From the NCBI GenBank assembly GCA_017619635.1, contig JAFZRZ010000015.1, forward strand, positions 1 through 50,942: 50,942 bases of DNA, written 5' to 3'. The stretch is from Lachnospiraceae bacterium. GTDB taxonomy: Bacteria > Bacillota > Clostridia > Lachnospirales > Lachnospiraceae. This document shows, in pieces, positions 27,301 through 35,764 of the stretch (the stretch's first letter is position 1; every line of letters starts with the position of its first letter). The position numbers and the translations under genes were made by a program. Below the pieces are notes generated by a model. That model was not told where the DNA came from and did not search any database. It saw only the letters and a list, made by a program, of their open reading frames with translations.

Positions 27301-29089
27301 TCGTATTCTTGACAGAAGAGTCATACAGGTTATGTACTCCATATTTACGGCTGTGATCGTTGTGTTCATCATTATTGTGGGAATACGCGGTAAGAGCCTT
27401 GATGTGGAGAAAGCCTGTTATAAGGTTTCTTTGGAGGGCTCCTACAGTTTTGATGGTGGGAGCACTTTTGATGCCTTGGACAGCTTTGCGCCCATAGCCA
27501 TAACAGGACAGAAAAACATGGTCATAAAGGGCCATTTTGACAGATATATAGATATAAAAAGACCGATATATCTGTATGTCCAGGGGCTTAAAGTAGATGT
27601 GTTTGTTAACGGTGAATTAAAACTCCATCACACCAATGTGACAGCAGGATCGTGGGATTATTTCTTATCTGACGGAATAAGTCCCGAAGATGATATTTAT
27701 ATTGAGCTGGAAATGGACGATACATATCTTTGGAATGTCCAGTTCGGAAATTTCGTCAACAGGATTTACGATACCGACAGATATGAGCTGATAAGGCATC
27801 TTTTTGCGCAGTATTCGCTGCATATCACGATATGCCTTGTCATAGCGATCATGGGAGTTTCGATCCTTATATATCATGAGTGCTTCAGGAGTATCAGGGA
27901 TTACAATTCCGAGAGCCTGATATCATGCGGTATGATGATGATAACGGGATCCATCACATGCTTTTTTGATTATAATTACATCACTCTTGTCAGCAAGAAC
28001 ATGTATTATCTGAAATTCGCTGACTTTATCACGCAGGCTCTTTTGGTGCTTTTCATCGCGGCATATCTTAAAAGATATGTCACATCCGATGAATCAAAGA
28101 AGAGATGTTATCTTATCGTAATGTCGATGGTTACGTTTTTGACCATTTATATGGTAAGATATATGGTGTTGGATGTCACAAGCGGATTTGACTGGCTCTT
28201 CATATGTTTTGTCGTTGCGATCATCGCGCTGCTTTGTATCGAGCTTAGGGATGTTTATGCTGAGGGCATGAACATGCCGGGACAAAACAGAATGGCCTTT
28301 GATTCGATGGTCTTGGTCGTTATCGGATTCATCATAGAGATGATCTATTATGTTCTGACTGGCACATATATCGTCAGGGTCATAGAGGTCTGTCTTTTGA
28401 TATTCTCAGTCATGCAGTATTACCTTTTGGTCGCTACAAACGTGGAGAATTATCACAGGGCACAAAGGACACAGGAGCTGGAAAACGAACTAGTCGAGAA
28501 CAGGGTAAAACTCATGCTCGGACAGATCCAGCCGCACTTTCTGTATAATGCGCTTGGTACTATCAGAGCGTTATGTGTGAAAAAACCTGAGGAAGCAAGA
28601 AACGCACTTGATTACTTTGCAAAGTATTTAAGAGCAAACATGGACTCGATCTCAGAGGAAGGCTGTATCACATTTGAGAAAGAGCTTGATCATGTAAAGA
28701 GTTATCTTTATATCGAGAAGTTAAGATTCGGAGATCTTCTTGATATAGAATATGATATAAAGACCACAGAATTTGAATGTCCTCCGCTTACACTGCAGAC
28801 TATGGTCGAGAATGCAGTAAAACACGGACTGTTACCTAAAAAAGAGGGTGGAAAATTAAAGATATCGACATCTGAGACTGCTGATTACTATGAACTCAAA
28901 GTTGTGGATGACGGTGTCGGTTTTGACAGTGCAAAACCTCTCGAGGAAGGCAGAAGCCATATCGGGGTAGAAAATACAAGACAGCGTGTAATGGCGCTGT
29001 GTAACGGAACACTCAATATTGGAAGCAGGTTGGGAGAAGGAACGACCATAACGATAACCATTCCAAAAAAGAAAAAACAAAGGGGATAG
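27293..29089 (+). CDS. LytS/YehU-type sensor histidine kinase
   Basis: A 598-residue membrane kinase. An N-terminal membrane anchor (about 13-32) is followed by an extracytoplasmic beta-rich domain (about 35-165), then about seven membrane helices (about 165-385), a layout of the 7TMR-DISM kind. The cytoplasmic part holds a short coiled coil, the His_kinase region with phosphoacceptor His415 (QIQPHFLYNALGTIRAL), and an ATPase domain with the N box ENAVKHGL and DDGVGFD. The stimulus is unknown; a carbohydrate or wall fragment would fit the sensor type and the upstream murein hydrolase. The response regulator starts one base after its stop codon. Confidence 0.88.
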   Translation: MIDRILDRRVIQVMYSIFTAVIVVFIIIVGIRGKSLDVEKACYKVSLEGSYSFDGGSTFDALDSFAPIAITGQKNMVIKGHFDRYIDIKRPIYLYVQGLKVDVFVNGELKLHHTNVTAGSWDYFLSDGISPEDDIYIELEMDDTYLWNVQFGNFVNRIYDTDRYELIRHLFAQYSLHITICLVIAIMGVSILIYHECFRSIRDYNSESLISCGMMMITGSITCFFDYNYITLVSKNMYYLKFADFITQALLVLFIAAYLKRYVTSDESKKRCYLIVMSMVTFLTIYMVRYMVLDVTSGFDWLFICFVVAIIALLCIELRDVYAEGMNMPGQNRMAFDSMVLVVIGFIIEMIYYVLTGTYIVRVIEVCLLIFSVMQYYLLVATNVENYHRAQRTQELENELVENRVKLMLGQIQPHFLYNALGTIRALCVKKPEEARNALDYFAKYLRANMDSISEEGCITFEKELDHVKSYLYIEKLRFGDLLDIEYDIKTTEFECPPLTLQTMVENAVKHGLLPKKEGGKLKISTSETADYYELKVVDDGVGFDSAKPLEEGRSHIGVENTRQRVMALCNGTLNIGSRLGEGTTITITIPKKKKQRG

Positions 29090-29090
29090 T

Positions 29091-29894
29091 ATGAGAGTAA
29101 TATCGGTTGATGACGAAAGGATCATAATGGAAGATCTCGTGGACATGATGGAGAAGATGAACGAGATCGATGAAGTCCATGGATTCACGGATTATGAAGA
29201 GGCCTTGGAATATGTAAAGGCTGAAGAAGTGGATGTAGCATTCCTCGATATTCATATGAGAGGCATGGACGGTGTTGAGCTTGCAAAGCGCATGAAGGTC
29301 ATTAGACCAGGGATCAATATCGTATTCTTAACGGCATATGCGGATTATTCTTTGGATGCCATGAAGATACATGCATCAGGATATATCATGAAGCCCGCAT
29401 CTGAAGACGATATCAGAAAAGAGCTCGAAGACTTAAGACATCCTGTGGAGTCTGAGGCACACAAGAGATTAAAGGCCCAGTGCTTTGGCAATTTCGAAGT
29501 GTATATCGACAACATGCCCTGCACATTCAGATATATCAAGACAAAGGAGCTTATCGCATATCTTATCGACAGAAGAGGCGCATATGTCACAAACGGTGAG
29601 ATACTGGGCACACTCTGGGAAGATAAGGAAGTAACGGCTTCTTTGGAAAACTACTTAAGAAACCTTGTCGGTGACTTAAGAGCAGTATTTAAGGAAGCGG
29701 ATCTGGAGAGCGTCATCCTTAAGAAAAAGGGCATGATAGCTATCGTTCCCGAAGCATTTGACTGCGATTATTACAGATGGATAGACGGTGATGTCAGCGC
29801 GATAAATGCTTTTTCCGGAGAGTACATGAGCCAGTACAGCTGGTCTGAATATACACTTGCCGGAATAGAGAACAGGATAAGCGAGGATTACTAA
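29091..29894 (+). CDS. Response regulator with SARP-type winged-helix output
   Basis: A 267-residue partner of the kinase just upstream. The receiver domain (1-120) has acidic residues at DDE near the start, phosphoacceptor Asp53 (FLDIHM), the Thr of LTAYAD and the Lys of KPAS. The output (about 135-250) begins CFGNFEVYID and contains a winged-helix region like that of SARP/AfsR-type transcriptional activators, followed by a very short BTAD-like tail, rather than the LytTR domain that usually pairs with LytS kinases. Targets are unknown; its own operon is the obvious candidate. Last gene of the unit, followed by the rpsO promoter. Confidence 0.85.
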   Translation: MRVISVDDERIIMEDLVDMMEKMNEIDEVHGFTDYEEALEYVKAEEVDVAFLDIHMRGMDGVELAKRMKVIRPGINIVFLTAYADYSLDAMKIHASGYIMKPASEDDIRKELEDLRHPVESEAHKRLKAQCFGNFEVYIDNMPCTFRYIKTKELIAYLIDRRGAYVTNGEILGTLWEDKEVTASLENYLRNLVGDLRAVFKEADLESVILKKKGMIAIVPEAFDCDYYRWIDGDVSAINAFSGEYMSQYSWSEYTLAGIENRISEDY

Positions 29895-29901
29895 AAACCC
29901 C

Positions 29902-29930
29902 TTTACATAGAAGAAACTGTGTGATAAAAT
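29902..29930 (+). promoter_or_regulatory. rpsO promoter
   Basis: TTTACA (29902-29907), a 17-base spacer, and TAAAAT (29925-29930) preceded by TGA as an extended -10. Transcription would start near 29937, giving an 87-nt leader. Confidence 0.65.
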
Positions 29931-29951
29931 ATGTTCGTTGTGTGCGTGTAC

Positions 29952-29985
29952 TCAGATTATGGATACTCCAACCGAATCTTGGTAT
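29952..29985 (+). promoter_or_regulatory. Possible S15 autoregulatory leader element
   Basis: In the rpsO leader AGATT (29954-29958) can pair with AATCT (29975-29979), while CCAA (29968-29971) can pair with TTGG (29979-29982); the two overlap by one base. Leaders of rpsO in several bacteria fold into S15-binding structures that repress translation. Here the pairings are short and the match is only suggestive. Confidence 0.25.
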
Positions 29986-30023
29986 AACGTGAATAAGATT
30001 TATAAAGTATAAGGAGAAAAGAA

Positions 30024-30290
30024 ATGATTTCAAAAGAGAAGAAGACTGCTATCATCAATGAGTATGGCAGAAAGCCCGGTGACACAGGTTCTCCGGAAGT
30101 TCAGATCGCTGTTCTTTCAGCACGTATCGCAGAGCTTACAGAGCACCTTAAGAGCAACCCCAAGGATCATCATTCAAGACGTGGTATGTACAAGATGATC
30201 GGTCAGAGACGTGGCCTGCTCAATTATCTTCAGAAGACAGATCTTGAAGGATATAGAGCCCTCATAGAGAAGCTTGGTATCAGAAAATAA
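30024..30290 (+). CDS. rpsO: 30S ribosomal protein S15
   Basis: Primary 16S rRNA-binding protein of the small-subunit platform. The 88-residue product is full length, with the helical bundle and the rRNA-contacting segments [33 protein letters not shown] and the basic C-terminus. ATG 30024 follows AAGGAG by 8 bases. It precedes pnp, a widely conserved pair, with a terminator and a structured leader between them. Confidence 0.98.
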   Translation: MISKEKKTAIINEYGRKPGDTGSPEVQIAVLSARIAELTEHLKSNPKDHHSRRGMYKMIGQRRGLLNYLQKTDLEGYRALIEKLGIRK

Positions 30291-30300
30291 GTTGACTTGA

Positions 30301-30329
30301 GAAGGCGGCTGTATCAACCGCCTTCTTTT
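30301..30329 (+). terminator. Terminator after rpsO
   Basis: GAAGGCGG (30301-30308) pairs with CCGCCTTC (30318-30325) around a 9-base loop, followed by TTTTGTT. The T-run is short, so some read-through into pnp is likely. Confidence 0.75.
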
Positions 30330-30350
30330 GTTATAAATTGAACATTAAAC

Positions 30351-30437
30351 AGGTAGAAGATTATCCCCCGAGACCACTGATGAGTCCATGAATGAGACTG
30401 TTCGTGGCATCAGCAGTAGTTTCGGTGTCTTCTACCT
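30351..30437 (+). promoter_or_regulatory. Long imperfect hairpin in the pnp leader
   Basis: The whole stretch folds on itself. From the outside: AGGTAGAAGA (30351-30360) with TCTTCTACCT (30428-30437), 10 bp; CCGAGAC (30368-30374) with GTTTCGG (30419-30425), 7 bp; ACTG (30376-30379) with CAGT (30414-30417); TGA (30381-30383) with TCA (30410-30412); CCATGAAT (30386-30393) with GTTCGTGG (30400-30407), 8 bp; loop GAGACT. That is about 32 bp in 87 nt. A small GCC-GAAA-GGC hairpin (30443-30452) follows just before the ribosome binding site. A long duplex in the pnp leader is the known substrate of RNase III in E. coli pnp autoregulation; an equivalent role is inferred. Confidence 0.65.
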
Positions 30438-30468
30438 ACTAAGCCGAAAGGCAGAAAAGGAGAAGAAT

Positions 30469-32559
30469 ATGTATAAGACATTCACTATGGAACTTGCAGG
30501 TCGTACACTCAGCGTTGACATAGGCAGAGTCGGTGCACAGGCTAACGGATGTGCATTCATGCACTATGGTGACACAACAGTTCTTTCGACTGCAACAGCC
30601 AGTGAGAAGCCCAGAGACGGTATCGATTTCTTCCCTCTCTCAGTAGAGTACGAAGAGAAGATGTATGCCGTAGGAAAGATCCCCGGTGGCTTCAACAAGA
30701 GAGAAGGTAAGGCAAGCGAGAACGCTATCCTTACAAGCCGTGTTATCGATCGTCCCATGAGACCTTTGTTCCCCAAGGATTATCGTAACGATGTAACACT
30801 CAACAACATGGTAATGAGTGTGGATCCCGAGTGCAGACCTGAACTTGTAGCAATGCTCGGTGCAGCTATCGCAACATCCATCTCAGATATACCTTTTGAC
30901 GGTCCCTGCGCAACAACACAGGTTGGTATGGTTGACGGTGAGTTCATAATCAACCCCAATCAGGAGCAGTGGAAGACCGGCGATCTTAACCTTACAGTAG
31001 CTTCAACAAGCGAGAAGGTTATCATGATCGAGGCAGGTGCTAACGAGATCCCCGAAGCAAAGATGATCGAGGCTATCTACATGGCACACGCTGTTAACCA
31101 GGAGATCATCGCTTTCATCAACAAGATGGTTGAGGAAGTTGGTAAGCCCAAGCATGAATACACAAGCTGCGCTATACCGGAAGAGCTCTTTGCTGCAATG
31201 AAGGAGATCGTTACTCCCGAGCAGATGGAAGAAGCAGTATTTACCGATGTTAAGCAGGTAAGAGAAGAGAATATCCGCCAGATCAAGGAGAAGCTCACAG
31301 AGGCATTTGCTGAGAACGAAGAGTGGCTCGCACTTCTTGACGAGGCTGTATATCAGTACCAGAAGAAGACTGTAAGAAAGATGATCTTAAAGGATCACAA
31401 GCGTCCTGACGGTCGTGAGATCACACAGATCCGTCCTCTTGCAGCTGAAGTTGATCTTATTCCCAGAGTTCACGGTTCTGCAATGTTCACACGTGGACAG
31501 ACACAGATCTGTAACGTTACTACTCTTGCACCTCTTTCTGAGATGCAGAAGATCGACGGTCTTGATTCAAACGAGACAGCAAAGAGATATATGCACCAGT
31601 ACAACTTCCCTGCATACTCTGTAGGTGAGACAAAGGTAAGCCGTGGTCCCGGACGTCGTGAGATCGGTCACGGTGCTTTGGCTGAGCGTGCACTTATCGC
31701 AGTACTTCCCAGCGAAGAGGATTTCCCTTACGCTATAAGAACCGTATCTGAGACATTTGAATCAAACGGTTCTACATCAATGGCTTCAACATGTGCATCA
31801 TGTATGTCACTCATGGCTGCAGGTGTTCCGATAAAGAAGATGGTAGCAGGTATCAGCTGCGGTCTTGTAACAGGTGAGACAGACGACGATTTCGTACTTC
31901 TTACAGATATCCAGGGTCTCGAGGACTTCTTCGGAGACATGGACTTCAAGGTTACAGGTACAACTGAGGGTATCACAGCTATCCAGATGGATATCAAGAT
32001 CCATGGTCTTACAAGACCTATAGTTGAAGGCGCTATCGCAAGATGCCGTGAAGCAAGACTTTACATCATGGATAACTGCATGAAGCCTGCTATAGCAGCT
32101 CCCAGACCTACAGTAAACGAGTATGCTCCCAAGATCATATCTCTCCAGATCGATCCTGAGAAGATCGGTGAGGTTGTTGGTCAGAGAGGTAAGACGATCA
32201 ATGAGATCATCGCTCGTACAGATGTTAAGATCGATATCACAGATGACGGTAAGGTTTCTGTATGCGGTACCGATAAGGCTATGATGGACAAGGCTGTTGA
32301 CATGATCAAGACGATCACAACAGACTTTGAGGCTGGCCAGGTATTCAAGGGTGTTGTAGTCAGCATCAAGGAGTTCGGTGCATTCGTTGAGTTTGCTCCC
32401 GGCAAGGAAGGTATGGTACACATCTCTAAGATATCTAAAGAACGTATCAACCGCGTAGAAGATGTACTTACACTTGGCGACAAGGTTACAGTAGTATGCC
32501 TCGGCAAGGACAAGATGGGAAGAATGAGCTTCTCAATGAAGGATGTTGCACAGGCATAA
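30469..32559 (+). CDS. pnp: Polyribonucleotide nucleotidyltransferase (PNPase)
   Basis: Phosphorolytic 3'-5' exoribonuclease and RNA degradosome component. From ATG 30469 the product has 696 residues: two RNase PH domains (about 1-215 and 305-545) joined by a helical domain, with FTRGQTQICNVTTLA and the second-core GHGALAERAL and SNGSTSMAS, then KH (about 550-615; VGQRGKTINEIIARTDVKI) and S1 (about 620-692; FKGVVVSIKEFGAFVEF). The start is chosen because AAGGAG lies 6 bases upstream and MYKTFTMELAG matches the family N-terminus; the longer frame from 30388 lies inside the leader hairpin. Codon use is strongly biased, as in highly expressed genes. Confidence 0.97.
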   Translation: MYKTFTMELAGRTLSVDIGRVGAQANGCAFMHYGDTTVLSTATASEKPRDGIDFFPLSVEYEEKMYAVGKIPGGFNKREGKASENAILTSRVIDRPMRPLFPKDYRNDVTLNNMVMSVDPECRPELVAMLGAAIATSISDIPFDGPCATTQVGMVDGEFIINPNQEQWKTGDLNLTVASTSEKVIMIEAGANEIPEAKMIEAIYMAHAVNQEIIAFINKMVEEVGKPKHEYTSCAIPEELFAAMKEIVTPEQMEEAVFTDVKQVREENIRQIKEKLTEAFAENEEWLALLDEAVYQYQKKTVRKMILKDHKRPDGREITQIRPLAAEVDLIPRVHGSAMFTRGQTQICNVTTLAPLSEMQKIDGLDSNETAKRYMHQYNFPAYSVGETKVSRGPGRREIGHGALAERALIAVLPSEEDFPYAIRTVSETFESNGSTSMASTCASCMSLMAAGVPIKKMVAGISCGLVTGETDDDFVLLTDIQGLEDFFGDMDFKVTGTTEGITAIQMDIKIHGLTRPIVEGAIARCREARLYIMDNCMKPAIAAPRPTVNEYAPKIISLQIDPEKIGEVVGQRGKTINEIIARTDVKIDITDDGKVSVCGTDKAMMDKAVDMIKTITTDFEAGQVFKGVVVSIKEFGAFVEFAPGKEGMVHISKISKERINRVEDVLTLGDKVTVVCLGKDKMGRMSFSMKDVAQA

Positions 32560-32582
32560 ATCAAATTATGATTTAAATTTAT

Positions 32583-32615
32583 ACAAGGTTGGGTCGCTTG
32601 ACCTGACCTTGTTTT
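32583..32615 (+). terminator. Terminator after pnp
   Basis: ACAAGGT (32583-32589) pairs with ACCTTGT (32606-32612), with an inner GGTC-GCTT-GACC hairpin (32592-32603). TTTT follows. Confidence 0.7.
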
Positions 32616-32671
32616 ATGTACGGGCTATAAAATAGCATCCGTATATCTAAAGTATCACGAAAGGTTTATAT

Positions 32672-34264
32672 ATGAGCAATATTGCTGAAGAAATAAATAA
32701 AAGGCGTACTTTTGCCATCATATCGCATCCCGATGCAGGTAAGACAACTCTTACAGAGAAGTTTCTTCTTTACGGAGGAGCCATCAATCTTGCAGGCTCC
32801 GTAAAGGGTAAGGCTACCGCAAGACATGCAGTCAGCGACTGGATGGAGATCGAAAAGGAAAGAGGTATCTCGGTAACCAGTTCCGTGCTGCAGTTTAATT
32901 ACGGCGGTTATTGTATAAACATCCTTGATACTCCCGGACACCAGGATTTCTCTGAGGATACATACCGTACACTCATGGCAGCGGACAGCGCGGTCATGGT
33001 AATAGACGGTGCAAAGGGTGTCGAGCCCCAGACAAGAAAACTTTTCAAAGTCTGTGGCATGAGAGGCATACCGATTTTCACATTTATAAATAAGATGGAC
33101 AGAGATGCCAATGACACATTTGAGTTATTGGATGAGATAGAAAAAGAGCTCGGGATAGCGACCTGCCCCGTAAACTGGCCGATAGGCTGCGGTAAATCCT
33201 TTAAGGGAGTTTATGACAGACATAAGCAGACGGTTGTTACTTATTCAGATACTGAGAAAGGTACAAAGGAAGGTGAGACAACAGTCATCCCGATAGACGA
33301 TGAAGACGCAGTCACCCAGGCAGTGGGAGAGGAGAGAAAGCAGATCCTCTTTGATGAGATCGAGCTTCTTGACGGTGCTAGTGCCGAATATGACCTCGAG
33401 GCTATAAGAAACGGTAAGCTAACACCTGTTTTCTTTGGTTCCGCACTTACAAATTTCGGTGTTGAGATATTCTTACAGTATTTCCTTCAGATGACAACGA
33501 CTCCGCTTCCGAGAATTTCAAAGGGAGAATCTGTCGATCCCGTGGCAAATGATTTTTCTGCATTTGTATTTAAGATACAGGCAAACATGAATAAGGCTCA
33601 CCGTGACAGGATCGCATTTATGAGGATATGTTCCGGTAGATACGATGCCGATATGGATGTAAAGCATGTCCAGTCAGGCAAGGTGATGAGGCTTTCCCGT
33701 CCCCAGCAGATCATGGCAGATGAGAGAAAGATCTTGGATGAGGCTTACGGCGGAGATATAATCGGTGTATTTGATCCTGGTATCTTTTCTATAGGAGATA
33801 CTCTGTGCATGCCCAAAGCCGATATAATGTATGAGGGCATCCCCACTTTCGCACCTGAGCACTTCGCGAGAGTAAGACAGATCGATACCATGAAGAGAAA
33901 GCAGTTTGTAAAGGGTATCACCCAGATAGCACAGGAAGGTGCAATACAGATCTTCCAGGAGTACAATACCGGTATGGAGGAGATAATAGTCGGAGTTGTC
34001 GGCGTCCTCCAGTTTGAGGTGTTAAAGTACAGACTTGAGAATGAATATAATGTAGAGATAAAGCTTGAGCCGCTTCCTTATGAGCATATCAGATGGATAG
34101 TTTCTTCTGATACCGATCTTGATAAGATAGTCGGAACAAGTGACATGAAAAAGATCAAAGATCTTAAGGACAGACCTTTGCTTCTGTTCATCAATGAATG
34201 GAGTGTCGGCATGACACTTGACAGAAACAAGGGACTTGAACTTTCGGAGTTTGGTACCGCGTAA
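32672..34264 (+). CDS. prfC: Peptide chain release factor 3
   Basis: GTPase that recycles RF1/RF2 from the ribosome after termination. The 530 residues show G1 HPDAGKTTLTEK, the switch segment ERGISVTSSV, G3 DTPGHQDF, G4 NKMD, and RF3-specific domains II and III ending before residue 530. The length is normal for the family and the sequence lacks the domain IV of EF-G. ATG 32672 follows GAAAGG. A CTGACC/TATAAA pair (32603-32631) may form its promoter, overlapping the pnp terminator. The next gene starts 31 bases after the stop. Confidence 0.96.
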   Translation: MSNIAEEINKRRTFAIISHPDAGKTTLTEKFLLYGGAINLAGSVKGKATARHAVSDWMEIEKERGISVTSSVLQFNYGGYCINILDTPGHQDFSEDTYRTLMAADSAVMVIDGAKGVEPQTRKLFKVCGMRGIPIFTFINKMDRDANDTFELLDEIEKELGIATCPVNWPIGCGKSFKGVYDRHKQTVVTYSDTEKGTKEGETTVIPIDDEDAVTQAVGEERKQILFDEIELLDGASAEYDLEAIRNGKLTPVFFGSALTNFGVEIFLQYFLQMTTTPLPRISKGESVDPVANDFSAFVFKIQANMNKAHRDRIAFMRICSGRYDADMDVKHVQSGKVMRLSRPQQIMADERKILDEAYGGDIIGVFDPGIFSIGDTLCMPKADIMYEGIPTFAPEHFARVRQIDTMKRKQFVKGITQIAQEGAIQIFQEYNTGMEEIIVGVVGVLQFEVLKYRLENEYNVEIKLEPLPYEHIRWIVSSDTDLDKIVGTSDMKKIKDLKDRPLLLFINEWSVGMTLDRNKGLELSEFGTA

Positions 34265-34295
34265 AGCGTGATTGAAGGTATATGAAGGAGTAATC

Positions 34296-35609
34296 GTGAA
34301 AAAAGCACTGTTCTTTCTGGCATTTTCCATATTGGTGTTTGGTTTTGTGATATCCTACGATATCACTAAGTGCGACGGTCAGGTCATCGTTAAGCACTTT
34401 ATACACTCAGACTATGAGCCTGCACTTGAGGGAGGTTATGAGTATGTTGCCCCCACACTGGAGACTAAAAAGACCGATGATGCTTCGGATTTCTTCGGAG
34501 ATCCCGGTATTCATATGAATGAGACCGAGATAAGTGCGGATCAGCTTTCAGATGATGAGCTGGAAAAAGAGGATGAATTTGTTGATCATACGGCAGAAGA
34601 TGCATCCCGCGGTTACGAGTTTTACTTTGCCCTTCTTTCGGATAAGGATAAGGAGGTATACAGGGCAATGTATAAGGCGCTTTCTGAGATAGAGAGCGGA
34701 AATGCCATTCCCACTGTTGATGAGGATACCATGAACAGGGTGGCAAATTATATACGTCTTGACCATCCTGAGTTTTTCTATGCCACAGATTTGGGATATA
34801 CTCACTATACTATGGGCGGACAGGTTGTTAAGACCGTACTTGCGGTAAAGTACAATGATTCAAAGGCAAGCATCCGTCATGACCTTGACTATATTGAGAC
34901 GATCGCAGATCAGATCCTTTCATCGATCCCTGCCGGTGCCGATGATTACACGAAGGCAAAGATGATATATGAGTGGATCATCTTAAATACCGATTACAGG
35001 ACAGAAGCTGCTGACAATCAGAACATGAACTCTGTCTTTTTTGCTCATGAATCTGTCTGTGCGGGATATTCAAGGGCTTTTCAGTATCTTATGAACAGGG
35101 CAGGCGTTGATACGACCATGGTGGAAGGCAACTCACTTATAACAGGTGAGAGTCACGCCTGGAACTTATGTAAACTAAATGACGGTTACTACTATGTAGA
35201 CTGTACATGGGGCGATGCTTCATATATGAAGAACGGTTTCAGCGGAGAGAAGGTGGCAAGTCTTAATTACGATTATCTTCTTGTTACAACCGATGAGATA
35301 AAGAGAACCCATAAGATATCACTCGAGGACAGACTCCCTGCGTGCAACAGCACAGATAATAACTATTATGTCCGTGAAGGATTGTATTTCATGTCATATG
35401 ATCCGGCAAGGATAAAAGAGCTGTTTGACATAGCATATAGCGAGGGCAGGGATACTGTTTCATTTAAATGTGCAAATCTGGAAGTATATGATTCGATAAG
35501 GCACGAACTTATCACAAAAAACGGTATATTCGACCTTCTTGGTTCGGATGCCGCAACCATTTCTTATGTCGAAGACGAGGAGCAGAGAACACTCTGTTTC
35601 TGGCTTTGA
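34296..35609 (+). CDS. Membrane-anchored or secreted transglutaminase-like protein
   Basis: A 437-residue protein with a single N-terminal hydrophobic helix (about 3-20), followed by an acidic linker and a C-terminal transglutaminase-like domain. The papain-type triad is visible as Cys255 (SVCAGYS), His287 (ESHAWNL) and Asp302 (VDCTWGD). Such proteins in Gram-positives are usually extracytoplasmic; most act as peptidases or crosslinkers of the envelope, but the substrate is unknown. GTG 34296 is chosen because AAGGAG lies 5 bases upstream; a TTG at 34272 would lengthen it by eight residues without a binding site. No terminator is obvious before the feo operators. Confidence 0.85.
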   Translation: MKKALFFLAFSILVFGFVISYDITKCDGQVIVKHFIHSDYEPALEGGYEYVAPTLETKKTDDASDFFGDPGIHMNETEISADQLSDDELEKEDEFVDHTAEDASRGYEFYFALLSDKDKEVYRAMYKALSEIESGNAIPTVDEDTMNRVANYIRLDHPEFFYATDLGYTHYTMGGQVVKTVLAVKYNDSKASIRHDLDYIETIADQILSSIPAGADDYTKAKMIYEWIILNTDYRTEAADNQNMNSVFFAHESVCAGYSRAFQYLMNRAGVDTTMVEGNSLITGESHAWNLCKLNDGYYYVDCTWGDASYMKNGFSGEKVASLNYDYLLVTTDEIKRTHKISLEDRLPACNSTDNNYYVREGLYFMSYDPARIKELFDIAYSEGRDTVSFKCANLEVYDSIRHELITKNGIFDLLGSDAATISYVEDEEQRTLCFWL

Positions 35610-35652
35610 TACTTCCTTGAACACTAAAAATATAAGAAATATGAAAAAAGAC

Positions 35653-35681
35653 TTGATTTTTTATTCATGTTAGCATAAACT
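35653..35681 (+). promoter_or_regulatory. Probable feo promoter
   Basis: TTGATT (35653-35658), a 17-base spacer and TAAACT (35676-35681). The -10 lies within the first operator copy (35669-35684), a position suited to repression. Confidence 0.45.
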
Positions 35682-35684
35682 AAC
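35669..35684. promoter_or_regulatory. DtxR-type operator, copy 1
   Basis: GTTAGCATAAACTAAC: arms GTTAG and CTAAC around six bases, resembling operators of iron-dependent DtxR/IdeR regulators. It overlaps the proposed feo -10. Confidence 0.65.
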
Positions 35685-35687
35685 TAC

Positions 35688-35703
35688 GTTAGCAAAAGCT
35701 AAC
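35688..35703. promoter_or_regulatory. DtxR-type operator, copy 2
   Basis: GTTAGCAAAAGCTAAC, the same arms and spacing, starting 19 bases after copy 1. Confidence 0.65.
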
Positions 35704-35722
35704 AATATTTTTTTGATCTACA

Positions 35723-35738
35723 GTTAGTTTAAACTAAC
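35723..35738. promoter_or_regulatory. DtxR-type operator, copy 3
   Basis: GTTAGTTTAAACTAAC, a perfect 16-nt palindrome starting 35 bases after copy 2 and 27 bases before the first feoA start codon. Confidence 0.7.
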
Positions 35739-35764
35739 TAAAGACAAAGAAAGAAGGTGAATGG

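Noticed and set aside
30374..30400. Hammerhead-like core CTGATGAG in the pnp leader
   Set aside because: The required GAAA after stem II is absent (TGTT instead), and stem I is not adjacent to the core; the sequence fits better as part of the long hairpin.
30388..30468. Longer PNPase N-terminus from the upstream ATG
   Set aside because: The extra 27 residues lie in the leader hairpin, match nothing in the family, and the ATG at 30469 has a good ribosome binding site.
31807..32421. Minus-strand 204-codon open frame within pnp
   Set aside because: Antisense shadow of a strongly biased coding sequence; no binding site and no family resemblance.
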